Shown: piece by piece, positions 43,040 to 53,799 of the stretch | How positions within the stretch are numbered: the first letter of the stretch is position 1 | Layout: each line of letters opens with the position of its first letter | Assembly: GCA_026182355.1 (NCBI GenBank) | Contig: JAPFBL010001617.1 | Location: forward strand, 3,197,001-3,261,000 | Length of the DNA stretch: 64,000 nucleotides | Direction of reading: 5' to 3' | DNA from: Hermatobates lingyangjiaoensis | Lineage: Eukaryota; Arthropoda; Insecta; Hemiptera; Hermatobatidae | The notes under the pieces: model-generated | Seen by the model: only the letters and a program-made list of their open reading frames with translations | What the model was told of the DNA's origin: nothing | Databases searched by the model: none | Translations under genes and position numbers: made by a program

Positions 43040-43507
43040 TTGCCATACCACGAATCATTGGACCCCCTTCCAAGATTAGCCAAACAACTTGATTTTAATA
43101 TAGTGTTTTCTAATCGTAATAACGTGGGTAATATGTTAATAAAAAACTCTCCAAGCGAATTGGAGTCCGCTGGTATTTATAAAATTCCGTGCAAAAATTG
43201 CCATAAAATTTATATTGGTCAAACTGGTAAATCATTAAAGACACGTGTAAAACAACACCAATATAACGTAAGTAGACAAGAAAAAAGTAGTGCCTTATTC
43301 TTGCATATAAAAAATGAAAATCATCATATTGATTGGACAGGAGCTAAATTTATTACCTATGAAAAATCAATGTTGTTAAGAAATATTATTGAATCGTCTC
43401 TAATTAAATTTAATAGATCTAATATTATAAACATTAGTAACGGTCTCTTCAAACTTGATACTTTCGTCACGAGGGCAATAGCCTCTTCAAAGAGGGTTGA
43501 CAGCTAG
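43040..43507 (+). CDS. PLE C-terminal frame with GIY-YIG endonuclease domain (right arm)
   Basis: Exact counterpart of the left-arm frame: 155 residues beginning MPYHESLDPLPRLAKQLDFN, GIY-YIG core at residues about 40-65, and ending SSKRVDS. It directly precedes the hammerhead-bearing 3' end. The missing N-terminal RT and the palindromic setting imply a non-autonomous relic, although the domain itself is undamaged. Confidence 0.85.
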   Translation: MPYHESLDPLPRLAKQLDFNIVFSNRNNVGNMLIKNSPSELESAGIYKIPCKNCHKIYIGQTGKSLKTRVKQHQYNVSRQEKSSALFLHIKNENHHIDWTGAKFITYEKSMLLRNIIESSLIKFNRSNIINISNGLFKLDTFVTRAIASSKRVDS

Positions 43508-43667
43508 CGGATAGTTTTTTACTTTTTCTTACTGTACTCCTTTGTTTCCCCAAACATCCCTTTCTGGACATTAGTCCTTTCCTGTGCTTTCACCCTTTTA
43601 AAATACCACTCTTCCCTCCCACTCTTCTCAACTCCTCACCAGATGTTTTCTGCATCTAGTGTTCAGT

Positions 43668-43730
43668 TGGGTTTTTGACTCTGACGAAGACCGCTTGTTA
43701 CGGTTGAAAGATCTTAGTCTTGTTTTCCCA
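43668..43730 (+). ncRNA. Hammerhead ribozyme motif, PLE family 1 (right arm)
   Basis: TGGG (43668-43671), T-rich loop, GACT, CTGACGA (43681-43687; position 7 is free in the hammerhead consensus), helix II ACCG/CGGT with flanking A-U pairs and loop CTTGTTA, GAAA (43706-43709), GATC, TT, AGTC, loop TTGTTTT, CCCA (43727-43730). The predicted cut follows T43715. Stem I has an internal loop like tertiary-stabilised type I hammerheads. Confidence 0.75.
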
Positions 43731-43944
43731 TTTCTTATTGTGGTTTGATCATTGATTGTTATTTCACGTGTTTATGTGAAAGCTTTTTATATTAGTATAT
43801 ATATAGTTTATTATACTTAATATAGCTTAGTACAACTAAGTAATTGAGGGTGCGAGTAGACGCAGTCCACAGTGCATATCTCTTCCATATTGGAAAGCAG
43901 GTACATTTTTACAGAATATTTTGCCAAGGTCCTCTAAACTCTAG

Positions 43945-44330
43945 GAGTAGATGGCCAAATTAGCTCAGTGGCAACGTGCTCGCCTCTGAACTGGTAGGTC
44001 CGGGGTTAAAATTCTGAGCCCCAGTATGGCTCTAAGACCGGTAGGTCCGGTCCATTATCCACTCTGGCTCTAGATTTGTTCACGTGGGAGGTGAATAAAT
44101 CTAAGCAAGTTGTCCCTCGGAGAGGAGGTTATGGCCTTGGTCTCGAACCTGTGCGATGTCAGGTACTCGTTAAACATTCCTACTCAAAACAGACTTGAGT
44201 TACGCCAAATTTAGGACTCTCAATGTAGAATCAATCTGCATTGTATGGTATAACAAAAGGACAATGTTCGGCCTATGTGCGTTCCCTTGTGGGACTGTCA
44301 CTGCAACCTAACTTATCTAAAGTCTAGGAG
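43945..44330 (+). repeat. tRNA-derived SINE-like element
   Basis: Begins with an A box-like 'ttagctcagtggcaacgtgc' and a B box-like 'ggtccggggttaaaattc' (about 44009-44026), then a tRNA-unrelated body. Related cores lie at 49829 and in the 21.3-21.7 kb tandem repeat. It is too diverged to be a functional tRNA gene. Confidence 0.7.
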
Positions 44331-46650
44331 TAAGTACAGATCAATAAGTATCAACAGATAATTATTAACATCATTAAGCTATAATTCTTCTTTTGTCTCA
44401 ACAGACAAATTCCAAACTACACACCATTCCTCAAACTATTCATCAAAAAAAAGTTTACTTTCTCCCCATCTATTATAATTTTTCGTTAGTACTTTATTTG
44501 TCTACGCAAACTTCTAGAGGTTAGAAGGCCTAGGCCAAACATTCTGTAAAATGTGCTTACTTTTCAATATGAAACAGATGTGCAATCCGTACCCTACCCT
44601 TTCCCACCCTCAATCCACTTACTGTTACGTTATAATCACTTCTGTGTTAGTGTATCTTTTATATTAAACCTGAAGAACACCACATGTTGGCGTTCGAACA
44701 CGTTTAGCTCATTATATCTGCATGTGGAGACAATTTTATAAGCTTTTTTCCTACAAAGAATAATTACAACATAACAACTAATTGCCCTACCTTTGAATTT
44801 CTTCAAAACTATGAGAAAGGTGAATAAATAAAATGGTAAATTTTATAATAAAATAATGTATTCATTTAATAAATTACACTTTTTCTAAATCGTGTAATCA
44901 TGAATATCATTATAAATTAAAGGACTATAAATAAAATTTCAACTTACCATTAATGGAAAACATTCATATCACCTAAATCAAAATTTCCAGTAAAAAATGT
45001 TATAAAAAAGGTCGTCTGAAGAACAAATTGTTATTAATTTATAAGTAAGGTACTATTTCATGTTTGTGCAGTCATATACAAAAAGTCGTATAGACTACAC
45101 AATAAAAATGTTACATGCACTTGTCTAATTAATTGTATATGCCATTTTTTACATTGTGCAGCATCAATAAATTTGTGCATTTTTGTATGAATTCAACTGA
45201 ACTGCAATTACCAATTCAAACTTATGTAAAATGATTTTTAATGTATATCAGTTTACGGTCATCGACTATAGTCGCTAAATACTTTATTTATAATACAGAT
45301 ATATTTATTTCATTATGTTTACCATTGCCTCAACAAACTGAGTGAGTTGTGCACCAATGGGATTTATTTTTCGACGCTTTATCATAAATAATTCACAAAC
45401 CAAGCAAGTTTAATAAGTCTAGAACCAAGTTCTTGTAGTTGAATTTCATCTAAAACAAAAAAGATACATAATTAGATATTTGTAGTTCATCTCACTCTTT
45501 TTTTAGGTAAATGTAACCAAGACTTTCAATTACATACGAATAAGGTATTTCAACTGCCAATGCCACCCATCGCCGAAGGGGTCCCAGTAAACGTCCACAT
45601 GAGCAAGAAACGCTAAATATCATCCAAATTTGTCTCCTCCATCTGTGGTGTATCTTCATCATGCAGTGTACAGCACACTGACAGATCAGCAGTAAATTCC
45701 GACTAATAGCAGTAGTATGTAATGAACAGTGGTGTGCTCAAGAATATATAGTTAAATAATAGGAACTACAACATCACCTTCAAAGGTGCTTTTTTTTATA
45801 AAAAAAAAATCAGAATTTAATAATTATTTGAGAATTGCATCTAACATTAACCTACTACCGTCTTAAAAAATGAGTATTCACTTCACTGTACATTACTCTG
45901 GTGTTTCTACCAACAGGACTTTTCTGAGAAGTTTTAGAATTTTTTCTTAGATATATTTATTTTTATACATTACATTCAAAGACTTCAGGGTCATTTTATA
46001 TAACATACTTCATGATAATTGTATTTATCACTAGGTCAATAGTAAATTTAGACAATATATTGCAATCACACTCGGGGGTCTTTATATGCGATACATTTCA
46101 CAGCAGAATGCATAAAATATAACTTGAAAGACATATAAAAATTAGGAACCATTTCACTATTTTCTAAAACCACATAAAACAAAACCAGTATTAAATAAAG
46201 TTAAAATAAACCAAAAATCGAATATAAAACTTCATTCCATTTTGGTAAGATGAACGATCTTAACATATTCTCTCGAATAATATAACTAATAGAATAAACT
46301 ATATTCAATAAAATTAATGTTTATTTCCGGAGTAATAACTTTTTACTGGTTTTTTTCCAGATTAGAGTAAATTGAATCTTAAAAAATGTATGTGAATAAA
46401 TTAAATACTGTTAACGAGAACAAACAAGATATTAAATAATCGAGTACATCTCAGTATTGATTTCAAACGATGGCGAAAATCACAGTGACGAAATTAAAAA
46501 TAAGGCCCGAATGACGAACTTTCAATTACTCTTATATTCTGAAAATGTTAGAGAAAAGGACTCACACCACATAAGCCCGCTGAGATTACATGGAATTCAC
46601 CTTTGACACTCACAATGGCAGGAATAATATCTACCAAGACAAAATTCACC

Positions 46651-46654
<4 letters not shown>
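44331..46654. other. AT-rich intergenic DNA
   Basis: A decayed PLE end resembling the 48.4 kb family lies at 44665-44705 ('cctgaagaacac', 'gttcgaacacg'). GC-richer sequence at 45545-45720 is unassigned. No exon could be supported. Confidence 0.4.

Positions 46655-46696
<42 letters not shown>
46655..46696. repeat. (TA)n microsatellite
   Basis: Pure TA run. Confidence 0.9.
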
Positions 46697-46699
<3 letters not shown>

Positions 46700-47160
46700 T
46701 CTATCACAAAATGGAAAAAATGTTACTTAAAAGAAATCTAAATCAATAAAAAGATATCCTAGTATTTAACAATGCACTTCTCTTTGGCTCAGTGGTGTAA
46801 AAGATGTCAGATAGTTCAATTCATAAGAAACAGGGTCTACTTCGAATATTCTTAACGATATTAAATTATTGTATAGCATCTAAATACTGACTATTTTAAA
46901 AATAAGTTAAAAACAAGTAAGCAATGCAACATACATCGAACAAATGCAATGTAATAAATTATTCTTCGAGTTCGTTGATGGAATTAAATAACCTACAGTG
47001 AAAGTATTAGCAGCTAGGTTGAAGAAAACATAAATGAACAACCAATATAGAAGTACAATCTAACTTTAAGTATATACAGAATTAACATATAATTGTTCAA
47101 TAGGTCTGCATTAACATGAGCATCAAACCCTCAATTTGTCCGGATATTAGAATTATTAGT
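46700..47160. other. AT-rich intergenic DNA
   Basis: Nothing recognised. Confidence 0.4.
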
Positions 47161-47164
47161 AATA

Positions 47165-48275
47165 ATGTCCGTCATACCTCGTAAAGTTTCTGTAGAGGTC
47201 AACCGGTCTCGGGTCCGTCTGGTTCCGAGACCCACAAAGTAAAGAAGTACAAGTTCACCCACAAAATAAAAACAAATGATAAACTAAACTTCAAAGACTT
47301 AACAATAGGAAAAACTAAAGATAAACTCAGTTTTCAAATATATCGCAAACCAACTTCCACCGACATAACTATACATAAATTCACTCCACCCACCACAACA
47401 AAAAATATCCACCTATAGATACATGATCTTTAGATTACTAAACGTACTCATGAACCCAACTAACTATAATAAGGAATTAAAACCATAAAAACAATAGCAA
47501 AAAACAACGGGTATAGGGAAGAAATTATACAAAAACTAATAGACGAAAGAAGAAATAAATACAATAACAGTTCAACACCGAAACTAACGAACAGGTACGC
47601 GTCTCTAACTTACATAGGTAAACCTAGCGAAAAAGTTAAAAATAGGTTATAAACGAATAATATTATAAACCAAATCACAAATAACACAATAGAGAATAAA
47701 GATAATAAATTTGAAAAATGCGGAATATACAAAATTAGATGCCAAGACTGCGGTAAAAATTACATAGGACAAACGGGAAGAACACTAAAAGACAGATTCA
47801 AAGAACACATTAAGGACTACACCAATAATACAAACAAGTCAAACTACGTACACCAACTAAACAAATTTGGACATAACCCAGATAGCATGGAAAGGACAAT
47901 GGACCTACCACAGACAAAAGAGACAACGAATGAACATAAAAGAAGAAATATAAATATAAAATCACCAACAACATAATAAATGAACAGACAAACTATCAAA
48001 CAGACATTTTAACAAAACCCTTACTAACATTCAAACGAAAAGACAAAGAACTGGAAAAAGATAATGAAATAAGAAATAAAAAAAATATAACAATTAAACA
48101 AACATGCAAACTAAAATTTAACTATAGAGAGAACACTGTTTCCACAATGTAGATAATAAGTTTAGGTAGGTTGCAAGAAAAAATAAAATACAGATAATTG
48201 CTCTTGAAGATGGGAACCACACGGACCCGAGACCAGTTCACCTCTACAGAAACTTTACGAGGTATGACGGACATT
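47165..48275 (+). mobile_element. PLE family 4: 3' part with inverted terminal blocks
   Basis: Left end 'gtccgtcatacctcgtaaag' is the inverse of right end 'ctttacgaggtatgacggac'. About 55 bp match, through 'gacccgagacc'. Between them lies a degenerate PLE coding region on the plus strand. This is an element with an inverted copy of its own 3' end attached upstream, the partial form of the fold-backs seen elsewhere. Confidence 0.8.
47240..48120 (+). pseudogene. PLE RT C-terminal and GIY-YIG remnant
   Basis: KLSFQIYRKPTSTDITIHKF (about 47325), a broken middle, then CGIYKIRCQDCGKNYIGQTG (about 47720-47780), RTLKDRFKEH and a tail rich in Asn and Lys. GIY, YIG and the following Arg are kept. Stops at about 47415, 47650 and later. 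Confidence 0.8.
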
Positions 48276-48319
48276 ATTCTTAAATCATTAGTTATGCCAT
48301 CCGTAATTGTGTGGTATTT

Positions 48320-48381
48320 ACTCATTCTGAGGTAAAATGGATAAACAAACAATACTCATTCTGAGGTAAAATGGATAAACA
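48320..48381. repeat. Tandem duplication, ~31 bp
   Basis: 'tactcattctgaggtaaaat' with 'ggataaacaaacaa' occurs twice in a row at the left edge of the following palindrome. Confidence 0.85.
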
Positions 48382-49423
48382 AACAAAAGTCTCCATACAA
48401 ATGAAGTTTTATTCAACGCGTTTCGAACACTTTGTGTTCATCAGGAAGACACTATAATACAAATTATATCTAATCAGTTACAAAATTAGAGTGAAATAAT
48501 AAAATTTAATTAAGAGAATTCAAGATATCCCAAGGATGTGGTGCTGACGGGTTGGTCCAGTGAAAACAACTAGTATGAAACAGATCCACTGCGAAAGAGT
48601 GGGTACAGGCATTTAGGAGATAAGGTGACAAAGGCGTCGGGTATGCTTGAAAACCGTTAACTGAAATACAGAAGGCCAGAACCACTAATTTAGAGGAAGA
48701 AACTTTTTTTTATTTTTTAATTTATTCTTTGTGATTCTAGGAACAGTTTAAGAAATTTTGTACACCCTTGAATTTGATCATTAAGACATAGAGAGGCAGA
48801 AGGATTATTAATGAAGGCTTTGTTTATTTCGAAAGCTTCCAAATTACAAATTTCTTTAAACTTTCTATTCGCATGTAGGATGGTAAGGTTCAAGTTTGGG
48901 CTTGACCCAAACTTGCGAATAGAAAGTTTAAAGAAATTTGTTATTTGGAAGCTTTCGAAATAAACTAAGCCTTCATTAATAATCCTTCTGCCTCTCTATG
49001 TCTTAATGATCAAATTCCAGGGTGTCCAAAATTTCTTAAACTGTTCCTAGAATCACAAAGAATAAATTAAAAAATAAAAAAAAAAGTTTCTTCCTCTAAA
49101 TTAGTGGTTCTGGCCTTCTGTATTTCAGTTAACGGTTTTCAAGCATACCCGACGCCTTTGTCACCTTATCTCCTAAATGCCTATACCCACTCTTTCGCAG
49201 CGGATCTGTTTCCTACTAGTTGTTTTCACTGGACTAACCCGTCAGCACCACATCCTTGGGATGTCGACTTCTCTTAATTAAATTTTATTATTTCACTCAA
49301 TTTTGTAACTGATTAGATATAATTTGTATTATAGTGTCTTCCTGATGATGAACACAAAGTGTCCGAAACGCGTTGAATAAAACTTCATTTGTATGGAGAC
49401 TTTTGTTTGTTTATCCATTTTAC
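48366..49423. mobile_element. PLE fold-back, family 6, ~1.06-kb palindrome
   Basis: Arms 48366-48885 and about 48907-49423, inverted with few differences; the centre holds 'caagtttgggcttgacccaa'. The right arm on plus contains a PLE C-terminal remnant (FKEICYLEAFEIN near 48930) and ends with CTGATGA..GAAACGCGTT. The left arm mirrors it. Confidence 0.85.
49335..49380 (+). ncRNA. Hammerhead-like motif, PLE family 6
   Basis: TTC, CTGATGA (49342-49348), hairpin ACAC-AAA-GTGT, GAAA (49365-49368), CGCGTT, GAA. Stem I TTC/GAA is only 3 bp. The stem III segment is the palindrome ACGCGT. The mirror copy has CTGATGA at 48438-48444 (minus). Confidence 0.5.
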
Positions 49424-49424
49424 A

Positions 49425-49824
49425 TTATTATTAGTAATTCTAATATTACTAACCTCAGTGGAACTAACCCAATAACTATATTTGTCCGGATACTTTGACG
49501 TTCGTCTACAAATTTACATGAAATAAAACTACACTACAGAGGAGTCAAAGGAGTCTCCTCTGTAAGGAAAATCTCTATGCTTAAAACTGAAGTTATGTGT
49601 TTTTTCTTTATTCTTCATAAATTAGTGAAAATCGTTACCTTTGTCCGATATGTTCTCAAAAACCAAATGAACATTCGTAAACACATGCATTACAAACTAA
49701 TTGTTTCAGTCATCCTAGGAAACAGATTTTAACCCAGTGTAGCTTACATTAAAGACACGCCTACATTGTCCGATTATGTTTTGCATGTATCCCGACATAT
49801 TTTCAGAGTACATTAAGATAAATT
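49425..49824. other. AT-rich intergenic DNA
   Basis: No feature; parts of the flank resemble 47130-47165, suggesting the two PLE insertions here share an old target. Confidence 0.35.
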
Positions 49825-49985
49825 AAGGGACCAGGGTAGTCCAGTGGCTTACGTGCTCACCTCTGGACTGGTAGTTCCCGGGTTAGAGACTTATTCTGAC
49901 CCTTAAGTCGTTAGTAACGAGCCTATACGATGCCAGGTACTCATTAAAAATCACTTATCTAATTAGCTTGATTTAGAAAAAAATT
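49825..49985 (+). repeat. tRNA-derived SINE-like fragment
   Basis: 'gtagtccagtggcttacgtg' (A box-like), then 'ggtagttcccgggttagaga' (B box-like), and a body including 'gatgccaggtactcatta' shared with 44155-44175. Confidence 0.65.
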
Positions 49986-49989
49986 TATG

Positions 49990-50685
49990 GCTCATAATTT
50001 AGAATCATTACAGAGAGACAATATTCTCTTGAAGAATCGGTGTCGGACATGTAGCTTTATAACAGACCCTCAATCCCCCCCCAGTAAAAGTACCTATAAC
50101 CATCTCATTATTTTTTTAGTTAAACTTATTTTACAAGAGAGTTGTTTTGAAATATGCTATATTCAAGTTTTAGTTTGGACTATATTCAAACCAAATAAAT
50201 GAATCAAAGTTACTCGTATCAATCTTCAAGATCAGAGAAAAATATTAGTCCCAATAACACAAATCTGAACATCATATGCAAAAAATAGGAAACCAGTTTT
50301 TATATAACAAGTTTTTTCCTCTTTCTATATGCTTGTATGAATCAAATCTTCATTTCAAAAAATATGCCACACTTGAATTAGTTGTAGCGTAATACAATAT
50401 AATAATAAAACTTTCAGATAAAAGTATTTTTAAAAAGTTTGGTCTGCACCAACCTTCTATAATATTAAAAGGGCAAAGAACTTCCCAAGGAAAAAGTCGG
50501 TCGATAAAAATAAATAAATAATAAACAACTACAACTAATTCATGTGTGACATATTATTCTCTGTTAAAATATTTTACAGAACGAGAAAATCACAAAATCT
50601 TTTCATCTGAATGAATAGTATTGTATATTTACCCTTAAGGGTTAAAATAGCTAACTCACATTTCAGTACCCTATTAATATCGGCT
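49990..50685. other. AT-rich intergenic DNA
   Basis: Nothing recognised. Confidence 0.4.
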
Positions 50686-50689
50686 AAAA

Positions 50690-50890
50690 TGTAATTGCGG
50701 TTAACATTGGTCAATAGGGAAGTACGCCACCACTATAGGTTTCGAGGCCAAGAACAACTGCAGAGCATGTTAAACTAAGGAAGAGGAGGAATCTGCCATT
50801 CACTTTCTTTGTGAATGGCCTGGTTTGGCTCAAAGATGGACAGGGACATTAGGAGAATAGAACTTCTTTGACAAGCGTTATATTTTGTAT
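50690..50890 (+). pseudogene. LINE C-terminal fragment (R1/Jockey-like)
   Basis: NNCRACxTKEEEESAIHFLC, then EWPGLAQRWTGTLGE (50755-50860), resembles the Cys/His-bearing tail at the end of R1- and Jockey-type ORF2 proteins (C-x-x-C, E-x-x-x-H, C). Short and isolated. Confidence 0.5.
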
Positions 50891-51314
50891 AATTTCTGTG
50901 TTCAAAGAAATGGGTTCCTTCAAGTTCGAGATTAATCACAGTAATTCAATATTATATACTTTTCTGAACTGTACTTCAGTTCAACAATTAATTCGTAAAA
51001 ATATAAATTTTGTTAAGTGTAAATGACACTAGATAACAGTTAGATCCGTAAATTATTCTACAGCATATATCCAACGCAAAAAGCTGATAATTTGTCATTG
51101 ATAGAAAGACGTATAAATATCCCCAAGTACAGAGGGACTCACCAAATCTAAATCCCTTAGAATTGAACCTTTATAATTTGCCCCATCAGATTACTACCAA
51201 GTGATAGTAACAATATTATTTACTATTTACTACATTTTCATATCTATTGTTAGTATTTGCTGATAACTAAAGCAAACCACCATTTAAATTTTTAAAATTA
51301 AAGTAGATGAGTAG

Positions 51315-51400
51315 ATCAGTTCGTGTTGAAGATGGGTGACACCCGAAACCGGTCCGACAGCTACGGCAGTAATGTACGAGGTATGACGGTAGATTATATG
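51315..51400 (+). mobile_element. PLE family 4 3' terminus with hammerhead-like motif
   Basis: TTGAAGA, hairpin GGGT-GAC-ACCC, GAAA (51346-51349), CCGGTC, then 'tacgaggtatgacgg'. The stem III segment is the palindrome ACCGGT. The first core base (C3) is T here, and one extra base precedes stem II. Confidence 0.5.
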
Positions 51401-53390
51401 TTTAATATTAATTTCAATTTTATTTTTAATTTAAATTTTCTCTTTCACTTTATACATTTTTGGAATAAATAATATAACTCAGATTTTCAACCATAGGACA
51501 AGGGCTTTAAATCATAATATAAGATATAAAAATTAAATAAATAACTCGCTTTTTATGGGATTTAAATAAAAAAATAGTCATATTTCTAACAAAAATAATG
51601 AAGATTTTACTCTTGTTGAAAACCAACCTAATAACAAATTTCATACTAATACACAGCAATAAACACTGAATTTATTTGTTGTTTGTTAAATATTTCGACA
51701 TAATTCTTGATTGTGACACCTGGACTAAACTGAAGGGTTGATTTAACTGTTCACACTAAAGCATTAAACTGCACATTACAAATATTTAAATTTCAGAAAT
51801 TAAAGAATTTAACCTTAAAATACGTCAATTTTTTTCAAATAACGTATTCAACATTTAGTTTCGTATTTAAACATAGATGTTTTCTCAGACCTAGCACACT
51901 GTAAAATAAGGATTAGTAAAGAAAAAATCCCTCTTCATGTAATAAAAGAAACATCAGGAATACACCTTTCGAAAAACACCATACAGTAAGAAAAAAAGGC
52001 CAACAATAACCAATTTAGGTTTCAATATTGTAACAGTTCTACCTGAATTTCGTATTCTGGAAAAAGATATAATTGCAATAAAAGTGTTAAGGCACATACA
52101 CAATTTCAAATTTGTATTAAAAACCTCTGACAATTTCCTCATAGAAGAATGATAAGTGTAATATACCCGGTACAGAAATTTCTTGAAATATCATGAATAT
52201 AATTGCTCATTTCAAAATATATCTCAAGAATAATGATCTATTATTGTTTATATAGTAACTATGATTATACGGTTCGTTATAAAAATCAGTAATTTATCAA
52301 TCAATCGTATTCATTTCAAAATTCAACGAATTTTAAATGAATTATGTCTTCCAAATAATGAATGGATTCTAACCCTCAAATGGCTGTTCCTAAAGATTTT
52401 CATACAATTTCTTTCCAAAATCTTATTAAAAAGAATCTAATACACAAAGAAATTTATGTATATCAAACCGAATCCAATAGTTTAATTCAAACAATCTGTA
52501 AGAAAAATTTCCTTTAAATATTGAAAACACATATAAAAACCAAATCATTCATTGTTTTTTTTTATGATTAAATTTTAGTTAAATATGATCGATTATTATA
52601 GCACAACGTTATAATGATGTGTCTTCACAGAAGATATGTCATATAATCAACACGACAAAAAATAGTACACTGTAAAAACATTAGGGTAAAATGGCTACAC
52701 AGAAATTTACGAGTGTTAAAGCAATCAGGAATATGATGACATTTAGATTAAATAAATAAATACAAATATAACAATCCACTTCTGTCGTGCTGAGATGAAT
52801 AGTGGCCAATTCACGAGGATGTCAAGATATTGTAAAAATCACAATGAAAGATAGAAATCACAATAGCAAATAGAAAAACTAAAAGTAAAAATTAGGGTTT
52901 TTTTAAATCAAAAGTAAGTGCACGACCTTAAAAAAATCTTGAAAAGAGTAAACGATAAAGAAATTTTAAATAAATTACCGAATACTTTTAAACATAAACT
53001 GTTCAAACAACATTCTTCTATAGATGGATGATAATTTTACATAAAATAAATAGTAATATTCTCAACTCTGAATGAATAACTGAATTGTGTAATTGATATT
53101 TTGATTCATATCATTTAATTAATAAGTTCACAGTATAATATTCATTAAACAACCAAATTAAAAAAAAACACATAAAAATAAATAATAAATTGTAGGCTAC
53201 ATAAAAAACTGGAGGGTACTTACAAACTGGCTTCAAATTTATGAAGACAGCATTTCAAATTTCAACATATAGCGTCTGCAATCATTCAGACAATAATAGT
53301 CAAAATAATAACAGTAGGCAAGTCTACCAAATACTCTTAGGTAAACAGAAACCATTTAAAATATTGTTACCCCAACTAAACCATGATAAC
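51401..53390. other. AT-rich intergenic DNA
   Basis: No supported exon or repeat on either strand. Confidence 0.4.
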
Positions 53391-53401
53391 TGTGTGTCAA
53401 T

Positions 53402-53784
53402 CACCTGTTTAGAAATAAACAGGGGACTTTAAAGTCCAACAGTCGCTGTGACTTCAGATACAGCCAATTTCACATTATGTGCTTAAAATAAGAAGATACC
53501 TTTCTGCAAAATATATTAAGTTGGATCTGAAAACTAATATCATGACATTCCACATTATTTCACACTTCTTTTAATCTGCTTTATGTGAATTGTTTTTAGA
53601 TGTTTGTTACGTGAAACAGCTGTAGCTTACAATCACCTGCTTCATGTGCAGGGGACATAAATGTCCAACAGCACGACTGTGATTGGTTATTATTAGTAAT
53701 ATGAGGATATTTAACGCGCTGTGACATTAATATCGCCTGCCAGAGTCAGCTCTAAGGGGCAGGGGACACAAAAGTGTCCAACAG
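53402..53784. repeat. Three double-hairpin units with covarying stems
   Basis: Units at 53402-53442, 53634-53671 and 53734-53784 share CRCCTG...CAGGGGAC...GTCCAACAG. Stem 1 closes as CCTGTTT/AAACAGG, CCTGC/GCAGG and CCTGCC/GGCAGG. Stem 2 closes as GGACTTT/AAAGTCC, GGACAT/ATGTCC and GGACAC/GTGTCC. Sequence changes but pairing is kept. They lie 1.3-1.7 kb beyond the stop codon of the minus-strand proline-rich gene, so a 3' UTR or downstream RNA role is conceivable. Function unknown; strand undetermined. Confidence 0.6.
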
Positions 53785-53799
53785 CTACTTACAGAGCTC

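Larger units (their letters stand above)
41482..43759. mobile_element. PLE family 1: 2.28-kb palindrome with GIY-YIG frames
   Basis: Arms of about 1.09 kb (41482-42575 and 42661-43759) appear identical base for base where I compared them, around an 85-bp spacer. Each arm carries, from outside in, a hammerhead, a 155-codon GIY-YIG frame, the RT C-terminal region and an inverted YVDD segment. Both outer ends are 'tgatcaaaccacaataagaa' type. The structure is two head-to-head 5'-truncated copies of a Penelope-like retroelement, flanked by TA-rich sequence. Confidence 0.9.

Noticed and set aside
43950..44030. Possible functional tRNA gene
   Set aside because: A and B box-like segments are present but no cloverleaf with acceptor stem could be folded; treated as a SINE.
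53241..53432. Plus-strand frame of 63 codons
   Set aside because: It runs into the hairpin repeat and has no recognisable features.
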